Shown here: in pieces, positions 8,634-17,436 of the stretch
How the letters are laid out: each line of letters opens with the position of its first letter
Numbering within the stretch: the stretch's first letter is position 1
Assembly (NCBI RefSeq): GCF_004803635.1
Contig: NZ_SSWX01000009.1
Location: 115,657-179,656 of the forward strand
Direction: 5' to 3'
Source: Lampropedia aestuarii
GTDB taxonomy: Bacteria > Pseudomonadota > Gammaproteobacteria > Burkholderiales > Burkholderiaceae_C
Length of the DNA: 64,000 nucleotides
The notes under the pieces: generated by a model
Databases searched by the model: none
What the model was told of the DNA's origin: nothing
The model's input: only the letters and a program-made list of their open reading frames with translations
Made by a program: the position numbers and the translations under genes

Positions 8634-9410
8634 ATGAGTGACTCCTTATTGAATGTGGTGCGGCCACGCGCTGGCGTGGTGGAAGTGGTCCTGAACGATC
8701 CGGGACGTTTCAATGCGCTGGGCGGCGAGATGCTGGAGCAGTTGATTGCCACCTTCAAAGATTTAGCGCTGGATGAATCCTTGCGGGCAGTGGTCATTGC
8801 CGGCAATGGCAAGGCCTTCTGTGCCGGCCATAACCTCAAGGACATGGCCGCCCACCCCGAGTTGCAGTGGTACCAGGCCTTGTTTGCGCAGTGCACGCGC
8901 TTTATGCTGTCGATCCACCAGCTACCGGTGCCGGTGGTGGCCAAAGTGCAAGGCATTGCTACGGCTGCGGGCTGCCAGCTGGTCGCACAGTGCGACTTGG
9001 CTGTGGCCTCTGAAGAGGCGCGCTTTGCTGTCAGCGGCATCCAGTACGGCCTGTTTTGCTCAACGCCCAGCGTGCCTTTGGTGCGCAATGTGCCGCTGAA
9101 AAAAGCCATGGAAATGCTGGTGACAGGTGAGTTTGTCTCTGCCCAGGATGCCTTGCAGGCGGGTTTGCTGAATCGGGTGGTGGCCAGCGACGCGGTAGAT
9201 GCCGAGGTTGAGCGCCTGCTCGATGCGATTGTGGCCAAACCGCGTATTTCGCTGGCGCGGGGCAAAGCCTTGCTGTATGCCCAAAAAGACATGGGGCTGG
9301 AGGCGGCCTACCAATTGGCGGCCCAGACCATGGCCATCAATATGATGGACGCTGCCGCGCAAGAAGGCGCGCAGGCCTTTGCGCAAAAACGCCCGCCGCG
9401 CTGGGAGTGA
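8634..9410 (+). CDS. Enoyl-CoA hydratase/isomerase-fold protein (ECHDC3-like, catalytic glutamates absent)
   Basis: A 258-residue crotonase-superfamily protein. The first oxyanion-hole segment is KAFCAGHNLKDM and the second is GIATAAGCQLVAQCDLAVAS. Compared with rat mitochondrial enoyl-CoA hydratase, the position of Glu144 holds Gln115 (AGCQLVAQCD) and the position of Glu164 holds Gly135 (FAVSGIQYGLF). A normal hydratase mechanism is therefore unlikely. This pattern, with the SEEARFAVSGIQYGLFCSTP segment, fits the ECHDC3-like subgroup annotated simply as enoyl-CoA hydratase. The reaction may be another CoA-ester chemistry, or the protein may be non-catalytic. It is probably co-transcribed with the deacetylase upstream. 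Confidence 0.88.
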   Translation: MSDSLLNVVRPRAGVVEVVLNDPGRFNALGGEMLEQLIATFKDLALDESLRAVVIAGNGKAFCAGHNLKDMAAHPELQWYQALFAQCTRFMLSIHQLPVPVVAKVQGIATAAGCQLVAQCDLAVASEEARFAVSGIQYGLFCSTPSVPLVRNVPLKKAMEMLVTGEFVSAQDALQAGLLNRVVASDAVDAEVERLLDAIVAKPRISLARGKALLYAQKDMGLEAAYQLAAQTMAINMMDAAAQEGAQAFAQKRPPRWE

Positions 9411-9537
9411 TGCTGGCTGCCAGCGTCGGTGACATTTTTTGCAGATTGCGCTATGGCGCAACGGATAGGATATACAGCCCAACTGGTGGCGCTGCGCAGC
9501 GCCACCCATCCCAAGAAGTGTGGAGCTTTGCTTGCCT

Positions 9538-10956
9538 ATGTCTGATCCCATCGCTGTGCCCGCTGCAGTTGCTGTTGATGCCCCGATTCCCTTGCTAGGC
9601 GAGGGCTTGGCAGAAACCTCATTGAAAGATTGGTTTGCACAATTTAGCGGCCCGCAGGTCCTGCTGGAGCTGGGCGTGATTGTGCTGGTGATTGCACTTG
9701 TCTGGTGGGGCTTGCGCAGCCTGCGCAGCGCCTTGCGCTACGACAATCCAGACTCGGTGCTCTTTGGCAGCAAATTGGTCGATGGCGCCTTGTTTCCGCT
9801 GCTGAGCTTGCTGACGCTGTCCGTTTGCAGGGCGGCGCTGGCGCCTTACCAGAACGGATTGTTGCTGAGTTTGGCCATCCCTATCTTCACCTCCTTGCTG
9901 CTGATTCGCGTTGGCGTCAAAGTGCTTAAAGTCGCCTTCCCAGGCAAACGCTGGGTCGAGCCGGTCGCGCGCAGCTTTTCGTGGCTGATCTGGATGTGTG
10001 TGGTGCTGTGGATCATTGGGCTGGGCCAAACCTTGCTCAACAGCTTGGAGGCCATTCAATGGGGCATTGGTGGCAAGCAGGTCTCGGTCTTGCGGCTGCT
10101 GGAATCGGTCTTGACGGCGGGGCTCTTTTTGCTGGGCAGTCTGTGGCTGTCCTCTGCGCTTGAGAAAAAGCTGATGGCTTCGGCGACGACCACGCACTTG
10201 CCGGGTCGCAAAGGCTTTACAACCGCCTTGCGGGCCGTGCTGATGTTTATCGGCTTGCTGGTGGCGATGAACATGGCCGGCATTGATTTGACGGCCTTGT
10301 CGGTGTTTGGCGGTGCGCTGGGCGTCGGGATTGGTTTGGGCTTGCAGCGCCTGGCGGCCAACTACGTCAGCGGGTTTGTGCTGTTTACCGAGCGGGCCAT
10401 TCGCGTGGGCGATAGCATTAAAGTGGGTGGTTTTGAAGGCACGGTGGTGGAAATGTCTGGCCGCTATACAGCCATTCAAGCGAGCAACGGCCGCCAAGCC
10501 ATCGTGCCACATGAAATGCTGACCGGCACCTTGGTCGAGAAAGTGTCTCAGAGCGCACCCCGGGCATTGCAGACCATTGCCATCACCGTGCACAGCAGCA
10601 ATGACCCGTCGCTGGTGCGGCGCCTGCTGGCTGAATCGGCCCAGGCCCAGCCACGCGTATTGAGCACGCCAGCGCCAGTGGCAAACCTGGTCAATGTCAG
10701 CCAGACCGGCTTTGATTTCATCTTGAATTACTACATTGGTGACTTGTCCGCTGGTGGCACCGAAGGTTTGCGCTCGGCGATCAATATGGCCATTTTGACG
10801 GCCTTTGAGCAGCACACCATTCGGATTGCTGCGCCGCAAACCAACTTGAATTGGCAAGATGTCAATGCTTGGTTAAGCCAGGTCAAACAAGGGCCAAGCC
10901 CGCAATCCATGGTGCCAGGTGCGCCAGAGGGGGCGGCTTCTGAGCCTGGCAAATAG
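9538..10956 (+). CDS. MscS-family mechanosensitive ion channel
   Basis: A 472-residue inner-membrane protein. At least five hydrophobic segments precede the conserved MscS pore and beta domain: LSVFGGALGVGIGLGLQRL is the pore-lining TM3-like helix rich in Gly/Ala, followed by ANYVSGFVLFTERAIRVGD and the beta-domain pattern GTVVEMSGRYTAIQASNGR. Such channels release solutes during osmotic downshock. The ATG at 9538 (MSDPIAVPA) is chosen; a GTG at 9520 in frame is possible, but GGAG at 9522-9525 lies upstream of the ATG. The C-terminus is a Pro/Gly-rich tail. It is longer than E. coli MscS (286 residues), as with many YbdG/MscK-type relatives. Confidence 0.9.
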   Translation: MSDPIAVPAAVAVDAPIPLLGEGLAETSLKDWFAQFSGPQVLLELGVIVLVIALVWWGLRSLRSALRYDNPDSVLFGSKLVDGALFPLLSLLTLSVCRAALAPYQNGLLLSLAIPIFTSLLLIRVGVKVLKVAFPGKRWVEPVARSFSWLIWMCVVLWIIGLGQTLLNSLEAIQWGIGGKQVSVLRLLESVLTAGLFLLGSLWLSSALEKKLMASATTTHLPGRKGFTTALRAVLMFIGLLVAMNMAGIDLTALSVFGGALGVGIGLGLQRLAANYVSGFVLFTERAIRVGDSIKVGGFEGTVVEMSGRYTAIQASNGRQAIVPHEMLTGTLVEKVSQSAPRALQTIAITVHSSNDPSLVRRLLAESAQAQPRVLSTPAPVANLVNVSQTGFDFILNYYIGDLSAGGTEGLRSAINMAILTAFEQHTIRIAAPQTNLNWQDVNAWLSQVKQGPSPQSMVPGAPEGAASEPGK

Positions 10957-10985
10957 CAAAAGCGCCCTTGTCTGCATGGTTTTTG

Positions 10986-11100
10986 CTGCGCTAGCGCAGA
11001 GGTTTGCTATTAAGTAACGCTTAAGTAAACCAAGAGACGATGAGATTTTTTGCGCATAGCCCCGAACAGGGTCTAAAATAGAACGTTCGTGCGATTTTAA
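10986..11100 (+). promoter_or_regulatory. etfB promoter with palindromes
   Basis: A plausible sigma-70 promoter is TTGCGC (11050-11055), an 18-base spacer, and TAAAAT (11074-11079). Immediately after the -10 box is the palindrome GAACGTTC (11081-11088), a likely operator position. Upstream are a perfect 14-bp palindrome CTGCGCTAGCGCAG (10986-10999) and two direct copies of TTAAGTAA (11010-11017 and 11021-11028) 11 bases apart, which is one helical turn. A TetR-type fatty-acid regulator would be a reasonable candidate for this operon, but none is identified here. Confidence 0.5.
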
Positions 11101-11176
11101 AACTGAAGGCGGTGGCGCTGGTGGTGCCCTGCCCTGATCAACTTGCCCAACGAGGCCATTTAGGAGAGACAGCCCA

Positions 11177-11929
11177 ATGACCAAGGTCCTAGTACCCGTC
11201 AAACGCGTGGTCGACAAAGACATCAAAGTGCGCGTGAAATCTGACAACACAGGTGTTGACATTGCCAATGTCAAACACAGCATGAACCCCTTCGATGAAA
11301 TCGCCGTTGAAGAAGCCGTTCGCCTGAAAGAAAAAGGCGCTGCTTCTGAAGTGATCGTTGTCTCCGTAGGCGTTGCCCAAGCGCAAGAAACCCTGCGCAC
11401 GGCCTTGGCCATTGGCGCTGACCGCGCTATTTTGGTTGAAACCGCAGACGAAGTGCAGCCACTGGCTGTGGCCAAAATCCTCAAGGCCCTGGTGGACAAA
11501 GAGCAGCCAGGCCTGGTGTTGCTGGGTAAACAAGCGATTGACGACGACTCGAACCAGACCGGCCAGATGCTGGCTGCGTTGACTGACCTGCCACAAGCGA
11601 CCTTCGCCTCCAAGGTCGAAGTTGCCGATGGCAAAGCCACCGTGACCCGTGAAGTCGATTCCGGCCTGGAGACGATCACCGTGTCCCTGCCTGCGGTGAT
11701 CACCACCGACTTGCGCCTCAACGAGCCGCGTTATGTGACGCTGCCCAACATCATGAAGGCCAAGAAAAAGCCGCTGGAAAACATCAAGCCAGCCGATTTG
11801 GGTGTGGACGCCGCGCCGCGCCTGAAAACCCTCAAAGTCTCTGAGCCACCAAAACGCAGCGCTGGTATCAAAGTGCCAGACGTCGCCACCTTGGTCGACA
11901 AGCTCAAGAATGAAGCCAAAGTCATCTGA
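11177..11929 (+). CDS. etfB: Electron transfer flavoprotein beta subunit
   Basis: A 250-residue ETF beta subunit, normal length for the family, which with EtfA carries electrons from acyl-CoA dehydrogenases to ETF:quinone oxidoreductase. The family patterns [31 protein letters not shown] and [20 protein letters not shown] (AMP-binding and dehydrogenase-recognition regions) are clear, and the C-terminal [18 protein letters not shown] segment is also typical. AGGAGA at 11162-11167 gives a good ribosome site nine bases before the ATG. etfA follows 20 bases downstream, and the acyl-CoA dehydrogenase comes after a terminator-like hairpin. The assignment is secure. Confidence 0.97.
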   Translation: MTKVLVPVKRVVDKDIKVRVKSDNTGVDIANVKHSMNPFDEIAVEEAVRLKEKGAASEVIVVSVGVAQAQETLRTALAIGADRAILVETADEVQPLAVAKILKALVDKEQPGLVLLGKQAIDDDSNQTGQMLAALTDLPQATFASKVEVADGKATVTREVDSGLETITVSLPAVITTDLRLNEPRYVTLPNIMKAKKKPLENIKPADLGVDAAPRLKTLKVSEPPKRSAGIKVPDVATLVDKLKNEAKVI

Positions 11930-11949
11930 GACAAGGGAGAAGAGACACC

Positions 11950-12882
11950 ATGACTACACTCGTTATTGCTGAACACGACAACGCCAGCATCAAAGGCGCA
12001 ACTCTGAACACTGTGGCCGCTGCTGCCGCTATTGGTGGTGATGTGCACGTGCTGGTGGCCGGAGCGAACGCCGCCGCCGCGGCCCAAGCTGCTGCGCAAA
12101 TTGCCGGCGTCTCCAAAGTGCTGCACGCCGATGGCGCATCGCTGGAAAACGGCCTGGCAGAAAACCTGACAGCCCAAGTGCTGGCTGTGGCTGATGCCTA
12201 CAGCCACCTGCTGTTTCCTGCCACCTCGAATGGTAAAAACGTTGCGCCACGCGTCGCCGCCAAGCTGGACGTGGCCCAGGTCAGCGACATCACCAAAGTG
12301 GTCTCGGCCGACACCTTCGAGCGCCCAATCTACGCTGGTAACGCCATTGCCACTGTGCAAGCGACTGATGCCAAAAAAGTCATCACCGTGCGTGCGACTG
12401 GCTTTGACGCTGTGGCCGCTACCGGTGGTTCAGCTGCGGTCGAAAGCATTGCAGCAGTGGCCGACTCAGGCAAAAGCAGTTTTGTAAGCCGCGAAGTCTC
12501 CAAAAGCGACCGTCCTGAGCTGACTGCTGCCAAGATCATCGTCTCCGGTGGTCGCGCTTTAGGCAGCGAAGAGAAGTTCCAAGAAGTCATCACACCGCTG
12601 GCTGACAAGCTGGGCGCCGCCATCGGTGCCAGCCGCGCTGCAGTGGATGCAGGCTATGCGCCTAACGATCTGCAAGTCGGTCAGACCGGCAAGATCGTCG
12701 CGCCCGACCTGTACCTGGCTCTGGGCATCAGCGGTGCGATCCAGCATTTGGCCGGTATGAAAGACTCCAAAGTCATCGTCGCAGTGAACAAAGACGAAGA
12801 AGCACCGATCTTCTCAGTGGCCGACTACGGTCTGGTGGCGGACTTGTTCGCTGCTGTGCCTGAGTTGATCGAAAAGGTCTAA
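11950..12882 (+). CDS. etfA: Electron transfer flavoprotein alpha subunit
   Basis: A 310-residue ETF alpha subunit. The N-terminal domain ([21 protein letters not shown]) is followed by the C-terminal FAD-binding domain with [40 protein letters not shown] and [20 protein letters not shown], the signature used for ETF alpha. GGGAGAAGAG lies before the ATG. It forms an operon with etfB, and a hairpin followed by a T run ends the unit at 12911-12939. The assignment is secure. Confidence 0.97.
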   Translation: MTTLVIAEHDNASIKGATLNTVAAAAAIGGDVHVLVAGANAAAAAQAAAQIAGVSKVLHADGASLENGLAENLTAQVLAVADAYSHLLFPATSNGKNVAPRVAAKLDVAQVSDITKVVSADTFERPIYAGNAIATVQATDAKKVITVRATGFDAVAATGGSAAVESIAAVADSGKSSFVSREVSKSDRPELTAAKIIVSGGRALGSEEKFQEVITPLADKLGAAIGASRAAVDAGYAPNDLQVGQTGKIVAPDLYLALGISGAIQHLAGMKDSKVIVAVNKDEEAPIFSVADYGLVADLFAAVPELIEKV

Positions 12883-12910
12883 GCGTATACACGCTCTGAG
12901 TAGGCAGGCA

Positions 12911-12939
12911 AATGGCATCCGCAGCGGTGCCATTTTTTT
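12911..12939 (+). terminator. Rho-independent terminator after etfBA
   Basis: AATGGCA and TGCCATT form a 7-bp stem, extended by a wobble and a C-G pair, around a short loop and followed by seven T residues. It lies 28 bases after the etfA stop and before the acyl-CoA dehydrogenase gene, so the latter probably has its own promoter or depends on read-through. Confidence 0.85.
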
Positions 12940-13016
12940 CATTTTTATGCGTGTGGCACTGTTTGGCATGCGGTCAAACCAGGGTTCACATGCGCTGATA
13001 ACGATATGAGGCGAGC

Positions 13017-14807
13017 ATGAGCTACCAAGCCCCCGTCAAAGATTTGCTGTTCAACATCGAGCACCTGGCCAACATTGAAGCCGTGGCGCAACTGCCTGGC
13101 TTTGAAGACGCCGGGCTGGAAACCGCTCAGGCCGTGCTGCAGGAGTGCGCTAAGTTCAACCAAGATGTGGTTGCACCGCTGAATGTGGCCGGTGACACAC
13201 ACCCTTCCAGCTTCAAGGATGGCCAAGTCACGACGACGCCGGGCTTCAAGGACGCGTTCAAGCAATACGCTGCTGGTGGCTGGCAAGGCTTGCAGCATGA
13301 CGCTGACTACGGTGGCCAAGGCTTGCCCAAAACCATTGGCGCGGCTTGCCAGGAAATGCTCAACAGCGCCAATCTGAGCTTTGCGCTGTGTCCTTTGCTC
13401 ACCGATGGCGCGATTGAGGCCTTGGTCACGGCAGGCAGCGACACGCTCAAAGCCACGTATCTGGAGAAGCTGATCTCCGGTGAGTGGACCGGCACCATGA
13501 ACCTTACCGAGCCACAAGCGGGCTCTGATTTGGCCCTGGTGCGCAGCCGTGCAGAGCCTCAGCCCGATGGCAGCTACAAAGTATTCGGCACCAAAATCTT
13601 CATCACCTATGGTGAGCACGATATGGCTGAGAACATCATCCATTTGGTGCTGGCGCGTGTGCAAGGGGCGCCAGAAGGCGTCAAAGGCATCAGCCTGTTT
13701 GTGGTGCCCAAATTCCTCGTCAATGCCGATGGCTCGCTGGGCGAGCGCAACGATGCGCATTGCGTCAGCATTGAGCACAAGCTGGGCATCAAGGCGTCAC
13801 CAACGGCTGTGCTGCAGTTTGGCGACAACGGCGGCGCGGTTGGTTATTTGGTCGGTGAAGAAAACCGTGGCCTGGAGTACATGTTCATCATGATGAACGC
13901 CGCTCGCTATGCAGTGGGCTTGCAAGGCATTGCGGTGTCTGAGCGCTCCTACCAGCAGGCCGTGGCTTACGCACGTGAGCGCGTGCAAAGCCGCCCGGTT
14001 GATGGTTCGGTCAAAGGCAGTGCCACCATCATCCACCACCCAGACGTGCGCCGCATGCTGATGACGATGCGCGCCCTGATCGAAGGCACCCGCGCCACTG
14101 CGATGACGGCTGCTGCGGCCTACGATGCCGCGCACAAGCACCCGGATGCGCAAGTGCGTCAGGACAACCAGGCGTTTTACGAATTCATGGTGCCGCTGGT
14201 CAAAGGCTATAGCACCGAGATCAGCCAGGAAGTCACTGCACTGGGCGTGCAAGTGCATGGCGGCATGGGCTTTATTGAAGAGACTGGCTCCGCCCAGCAC
14301 TACCGCGACTGCAAGATTTTGACGATCTACGAAGGCACGACTGCCATCCAGGCCAACGACTTGGTCGGCCGCAAAACCGGCCGTGATGGCGGTGTGGCTG
14401 CCAAATCGATTGCTGCGCAGATTGAGAAAACCGAGGGTGAATTGCAGGCCTTGGGCACAGCCGCAGCGCAGGCTGTGGCACGTGAATTGGCTGCAGCGCG
14501 CCAGGCTTTTGTGGACGTGGTCGAGTTCATGGTCGCCAATGGCCGCGAGAGTCCGAATGCCGCTTTTGCAGGCAGCGTGCCTTACCTGATGCTCGCTGGC
14601 AATCTGGTGGCTGGTTGGAACCTGGGCCGTGCTTTGCTGGTCGCGGACAAGCAATTGGCCAATGGCCAAGACAAGGCGTTTTACCAAGCCAAAATCATTA
14701 CGGCCCAGTTCTATGCCGAGCACATCCTGCCACGCACAGCGGCTTTGCGCAGCGCTATCCTCAACGGTGGCGAGAGCGTGATGGCCCTGGACATGGACGA
14801 TTTCTAA
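13017..14807 (+). CDS. Acyl-CoA dehydrogenase, long form (DmdC-like)
   Basis: A 596-residue FAD acyl-CoA dehydrogenase. It has the extra N-terminal segment (MSYQAPVKDLLFNIEHLANIE) and the extended C-terminal domain that mark the group containing 3-methylmercaptopropionyl-CoA dehydrogenase DmdC and its many betaproteobacterial homologues. Conserved parts are MNLTEPQAGSDLALVRSRAE (FAD/substrate binding), VHGGMGFIEETGSAQHYRD, and KILTIYEGTTAIQANDLVGRK, which carries the catalytic-glutamate region. Electrons would pass to the ETF encoded just upstream. The substrate is unknown: medium or long acyl-CoA oxidation is likely and methylmercaptopropionyl-CoA only possible. Confidence 0.9.
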   Translation: MSYQAPVKDLLFNIEHLANIEAVAQLPGFEDAGLETAQAVLQECAKFNQDVVAPLNVAGDTHPSSFKDGQVTTTPGFKDAFKQYAAGGWQGLQHDADYGGQGLPKTIGAACQEMLNSANLSFALCPLLTDGAIEALVTAGSDTLKATYLEKLISGEWTGTMNLTEPQAGSDLALVRSRAEPQPDGSYKVFGTKIFITYGEHDMAENIIHLVLARVQGAPEGVKGISLFVVPKFLVNADGSLGERNDAHCVSIEHKLGIKASPTAVLQFGDNGGAVGYLVGEENRGLEYMFIMMNAARYAVGLQGIAVSERSYQQAVAYARERVQSRPVDGSVKGSATIIHHPDVRRMLMTMRALIEGTRATAMTAAAAYDAAHKHPDAQVRQDNQAFYEFMVPLVKGYSTEISQEVTALGVQVHGGMGFIEETGSAQHYRDCKILTIYEGTTAIQANDLVGRKTGRDGGVAAKSIAAQIEKTEGELQALGTAAAQAVARELAAARQAFVDVVEFMVANGRESPNAAFAGSVPYLMLAGNLVAGWNLGRALLVADKQLANGQDKAFYQAKIITAQFYAEHILPRTAALRSAILNGGESVMALDMDDF

Positions 14808-14828
14808 ACGCCATCGAGCAGGTTTGGG

Positions 14829-14857
14829 CTGCACCGGCACTGTCAGCGCCGGTGCAG
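14829..14857. other. Stem-loop between acyl-CoA dehydrogenase and adenosyltransferase genes
   Basis: CTGCACCGGC (14829-14838) and GCCGGTGCAG (14848-14857) form a perfect 10-bp stem with a 9-base loop in the 75-base gap. No T run follows, so it may be an mRNA stabiliser or a weak transcription barrier. Confidence 0.5.
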
Positions 14858-14882
14858 TCGTATCGCAAACAAGGTTTGAACA

Positions 14883-15461
14883 ATGGGCAATCGATTAAGC
14901 GCCATTGCCACCCGCACGGGCGACGATGGCAGCACCGGTTTGGGCGACAACAGCCGGGTCTCTAAAACCAGTGCGCGCATTGTGGCGATTGGCGAGGTGG
15001 ATGAGCTGAACTCACACATCGGCTTGCTGCTGTGTGAGACCTTGCCAGACGATGTCGCACAACTGCTGCAAAGCGTGCAACACCAGCTGTTCAATCTCGG
15101 CGGCGAACTGGCAATGCCCGGCTACCACTTGCTCAAAGACGATGGTTTGCTGGCGCTGGACCAGGCACTGGCACATTACAACGCGCATTTGCCGCGTTTG
15201 AAGGAATTCATTTTGCCCGCTGGCAGTCGCCCAGCTGCGCAAGCCCATGTGTGCCGCACTGTCGCGCGCCGCGCTGAACGCGCGGTGGTGGCTGTGGTGC
15301 AAAGCGCGGGCGAAACTCTGCTGCCAGGGCCGCAGCAGTACTTGAACCGTTTGTCTGACTTGTTGTTTGTGCTCTCGCGCCACCTGAATTTGAACCACGG
15401 CAGTGGGGAGGTTTACTGGCAAAGTGAGCGGCTCAAGACCCAGCAGGACAATTCCGAATAG
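14883..15461 (+). CDS. Cob(I)yrinic acid a,c-diamide adenosyltransferase, PduO type
   Basis: A 192-residue PduO-family ATP:cob(I)alamin adenosyltransferase that makes adenosylcobalamin. The ATP-binding N-terminal motif is TRTGDDGSTGLGDNSRVSKTS, followed by GEVDELNSHIGLL, and the conserved Arg-rich helix AHVCRTVARRAERAVV and the C-terminal LNRLSDLLFVLSRHLN complete the family pattern. Length is typical. Other cobalamin biosynthesis genes are absent here, so this probably serves salvage of imported cobalamin. It is downstream of the acyl-CoA dehydrogenase and may be read with it, despite the stem-loop between them. Confidence 0.94.
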   Translation: MGNRLSAIATRTGDDGSTGLGDNSRVSKTSARIVAIGEVDELNSHIGLLLCETLPDDVAQLLQSVQHQLFNLGGELAMPGYHLLKDDGLLALDQALAHYNAHLPRLKEFILPAGSRPAAQAHVCRTVARRAERAVVAVVQSAGETLLPGPQQYLNRLSDLLFVLSRHLNLNHGSGEVYWQSERLKTQQDNSE

Positions 15462-15477
15462 GCCGCAACGCGCAGCC

Positions 15478-16455
15478 TCAAGATTGCATCAAGCGCGTCA
15501 CGCCCGGCAACTCGCAGGCGTGGATGGCATTGCGCAGCGCGGCAATCGCTTCATAGCGTGTAAAGCTGCGCCGCCAGGCCAGCACCACACGGCGCGAGGG
15601 CGCAGCGTAACGGCCATCGTCTTTGACAGGCAGATAGCGAATGTGCTGGGCCTCGCTTGGCAAGGCCGCAGGCTCGTCTGGCGTTTCTGGTGCCATGCCT
15701 TGTGGCACGGCCAGGCGCGGCACCAAGGTAATGCCCATGCCGGCTGCCACCATGTGTTTGATGGTCTCCAGCGAAGAGCCTTCAAAGGATTTCTGAATGC
15801 CTTCGCTGTCGGAGAAGCGTGCAAATTCCGGGCACACCTGCAGCACATGGTCTCTGAAACAATGGCCAGTGCCCAGCAGCAGCATGTTGTGTTTTTTCAG
15901 CTCGCTGGTCGAGATCGAGTCCCAATTGGCCAGCTCGCTGCTGGTGGGGACAGCGGCCAAAAATGGCTCATCGTACAGTGGTGCAATGGCCAGATTGCTG
16001 TCGGGAAACGGCTCGGCCAGCACTGCACAATCGATTTCTCCAACGCGCAGCATTTCCAGTAGCCGCGAGGTGAAGTTCTCTTGCAGCATCAAGGGCATTT
16101 GCGGCGTGGTCTCGATCACACGGCGCACCAGCTCGGGCAACAAATACGGGCCAATCGTGTAGATCACACCCAAGCGCAGCGGGCCCTTGAGCGGATCGGT
16201 GCTGCTTTGCGCAATTTCCTTGAGCAAATGTGCCTGGTCCAGCACATTTTGCGCTTGTTCAACCAAGCGCTCGCCCAATGGCGTGACGGTGACTTCGCCT
16301 GAGCTGCGCTCAAACACCTTCACGCCCAATTCCTCCTCCAGCTTTTTCACAGCCACCGATAGTGTCGGCTGTGAGACGAAACAGGCTTCTGCGGCACGGC
16401 CAAAATGCCGCTCCCGAGCCACTGCAATGATGTATTTCAACTCAGTCAGAGTCAT
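15478..16455 (-). CDS. oxyR: LysR-family hydrogen peroxide sensor OxyR
   Basis: A 325-residue LysR regulator. The N-terminal winged helix (MTLTELKYIIAVARERHFGR) is followed by a LysR substrate domain with LLGTGHCFRDHVLQVC. Counting from the ATG at 16455, the two cysteines fall at residues 199 and 208, exactly the peroxide-sensing pair of E. coli OxyR. An upstream in-frame extension to 16524 has no family support. The protein would activate antioxidant genes on disulfide formation. It is convergent with the adenosyltransferase gene. No catalase or ahpC gene is nearby. Confidence 0.93.
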   Translation of the reverse strand: MTLTELKYIIAVARERHFGRAAEACFVSQPTLSVAVKKLEEELGVKVFERSSGEVTVTPLGERLVEQAQNVLDQAHLLKEIAQSSTDPLKGPLRLGVIYTIGPYLLPELVRRVIETTPQMPLMLQENFTSRLLEMLRVGEIDCAVLAEPFPDSNLAIAPLYDEPFLAAVPTSSELANWDSISTSELKKHNMLLLGTGHCFRDHVLQVCPEFARFSDSEGIQKSFEGSSLETIKHMVAAGMGITLVPRLAVPQGMAPETPDEPAALPSEAQHIRYLPVKDDGRYAAPSRRVVLAWRRSFTRYEAIAALRNAIHACELPGVTRLMQS

Positions 16456-16536
16456 GGCGTTGTATGTAGATAGGGGATGGGCGCTGGCCAGCTGATGAAG
16501 CCAGCGCACTTGGAAAGTCAGCACGCATTGAGATAA

Positions 16537-17304
16537 TTAATAGCTTTGGTGTACGCCATCGACAAAGACCTTGAGCTCGCCGCTCTCAAATGAGGTCCAG
16601 GTCTCGTTGCTGGTCAGCGGCGTGGTCACGACAATCGCAGTCTTGTCTTCGGGGCCGTTGCTTTCGGCAAAATCAACCGTCAGTTCTTCGTCACTGAGGG
16701 TGGCTTTTTGGAATGGCCAGGCCCGCTCGGTATAGCACAGGAAGGTGGTCGCATGGGCCCACAGTGCATCGCCATTGGAGAGCAGAAAATTGAACGTGCC
16801 ATGTTTGGCAATGCGCTTGGAGAGCTCGCGCAGGGTCAAGGTCATCTCACGGATGCTGGGTACGCCCACATGGGACTTAGACAGCTCTTGCATGATCCAG
16901 CAAAACGCCCGTTCACTGTCGGTCGTGCCGACGGGGTGAAAATGCGTGTGCAAATTCGGGTGGAATTCCTTTAAATCACCGTTGTGTGCAAACACCCAGT
17001 AATTGCCCCAGAGCTCACGCACAAACGGGTGGCAATTGGGCAGGTTGACCTGGCCTTGTGTGGCCTTGCGGATGTGCGCAATCACATTCGTGCTCTTGAT
17101 CGGATAGTTGCGGATCAGGTCTGCAACGGGCGAGTTGATGGCGCTTTGGTGGTCGACAAAATGCCGCACGCCATGGTCTTCAAAAAACGCCATGCCCCAG
17201 CCGTCCACATGGTCCCCAGTTTTACCCGCACGCTGCGCGAACCCCGTGAAGCTGAAAGTCAGGTCGGTCGGATTCTTGGCGTTCATTCCTAGCAATTGGC
17301 ACAT
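16537..17304 (-). CDS. Class II glutamine amidotransferase
   Basis: A 255-residue Ntn-type glutamine amidotransferase of the YafJ/GATase_4 family. Starting at the ATG at 17304 puts Cys at position 2 (MCQLLGMNAKNPTDLTF), as needed for the N-terminal nucleophile; an upstream TTG start would bury it. Further features are GDHVDGWGMAFFED, an NVIAHIRKATQG segment, FAHNGDL, and TDSERAFCWIMQEL. These fit amidohydrolase-type GATases of unknown substrate. The gene lies between oxyR and an MFS exporter, all on the minus strand. Confidence 0.9.
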   Translation of the reverse strand: MCQLLGMNAKNPTDLTFSFTGFAQRAGKTGDHVDGWGMAFFEDHGVRHFVDHQSAINSPVADLIRNYPIKSTNVIAHIRKATQGQVNLPNCHPFVRELWGNYWVFAHNGDLKEFHPNLHTHFHPVGTTDSERAFCWIMQELSKSHVGVPSIREMTLTLRELSKRIAKHGTFNFLLSNGDALWAHATTFLCYTERAWPFQKATLSDEELTVDFAESNGPEDKTAIVVTTPLTSNETWTSFESGELKVFVDGVHQSY

Positions 17305-17436
17305 GGCAGTCAGATGGGGGCGATTCAAAGGGTTGCAATATGAAAGATGAGAAGCTGATAGCTATTGTCAATGATACTGCTTTGTCGCCTGCAAGGCCAG
17401 TGCCGTGGGGGAGCAGGCGGCCAGGAACGGCATGCG

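Noticed and set aside
12988..13016. Cobalamin or other riboswitch ahead of the acyl-CoA dehydrogenase and adenosyltransferase genes
   Set aside because: The gaps are too short and lack the conserved B12 box or other recognisable core.
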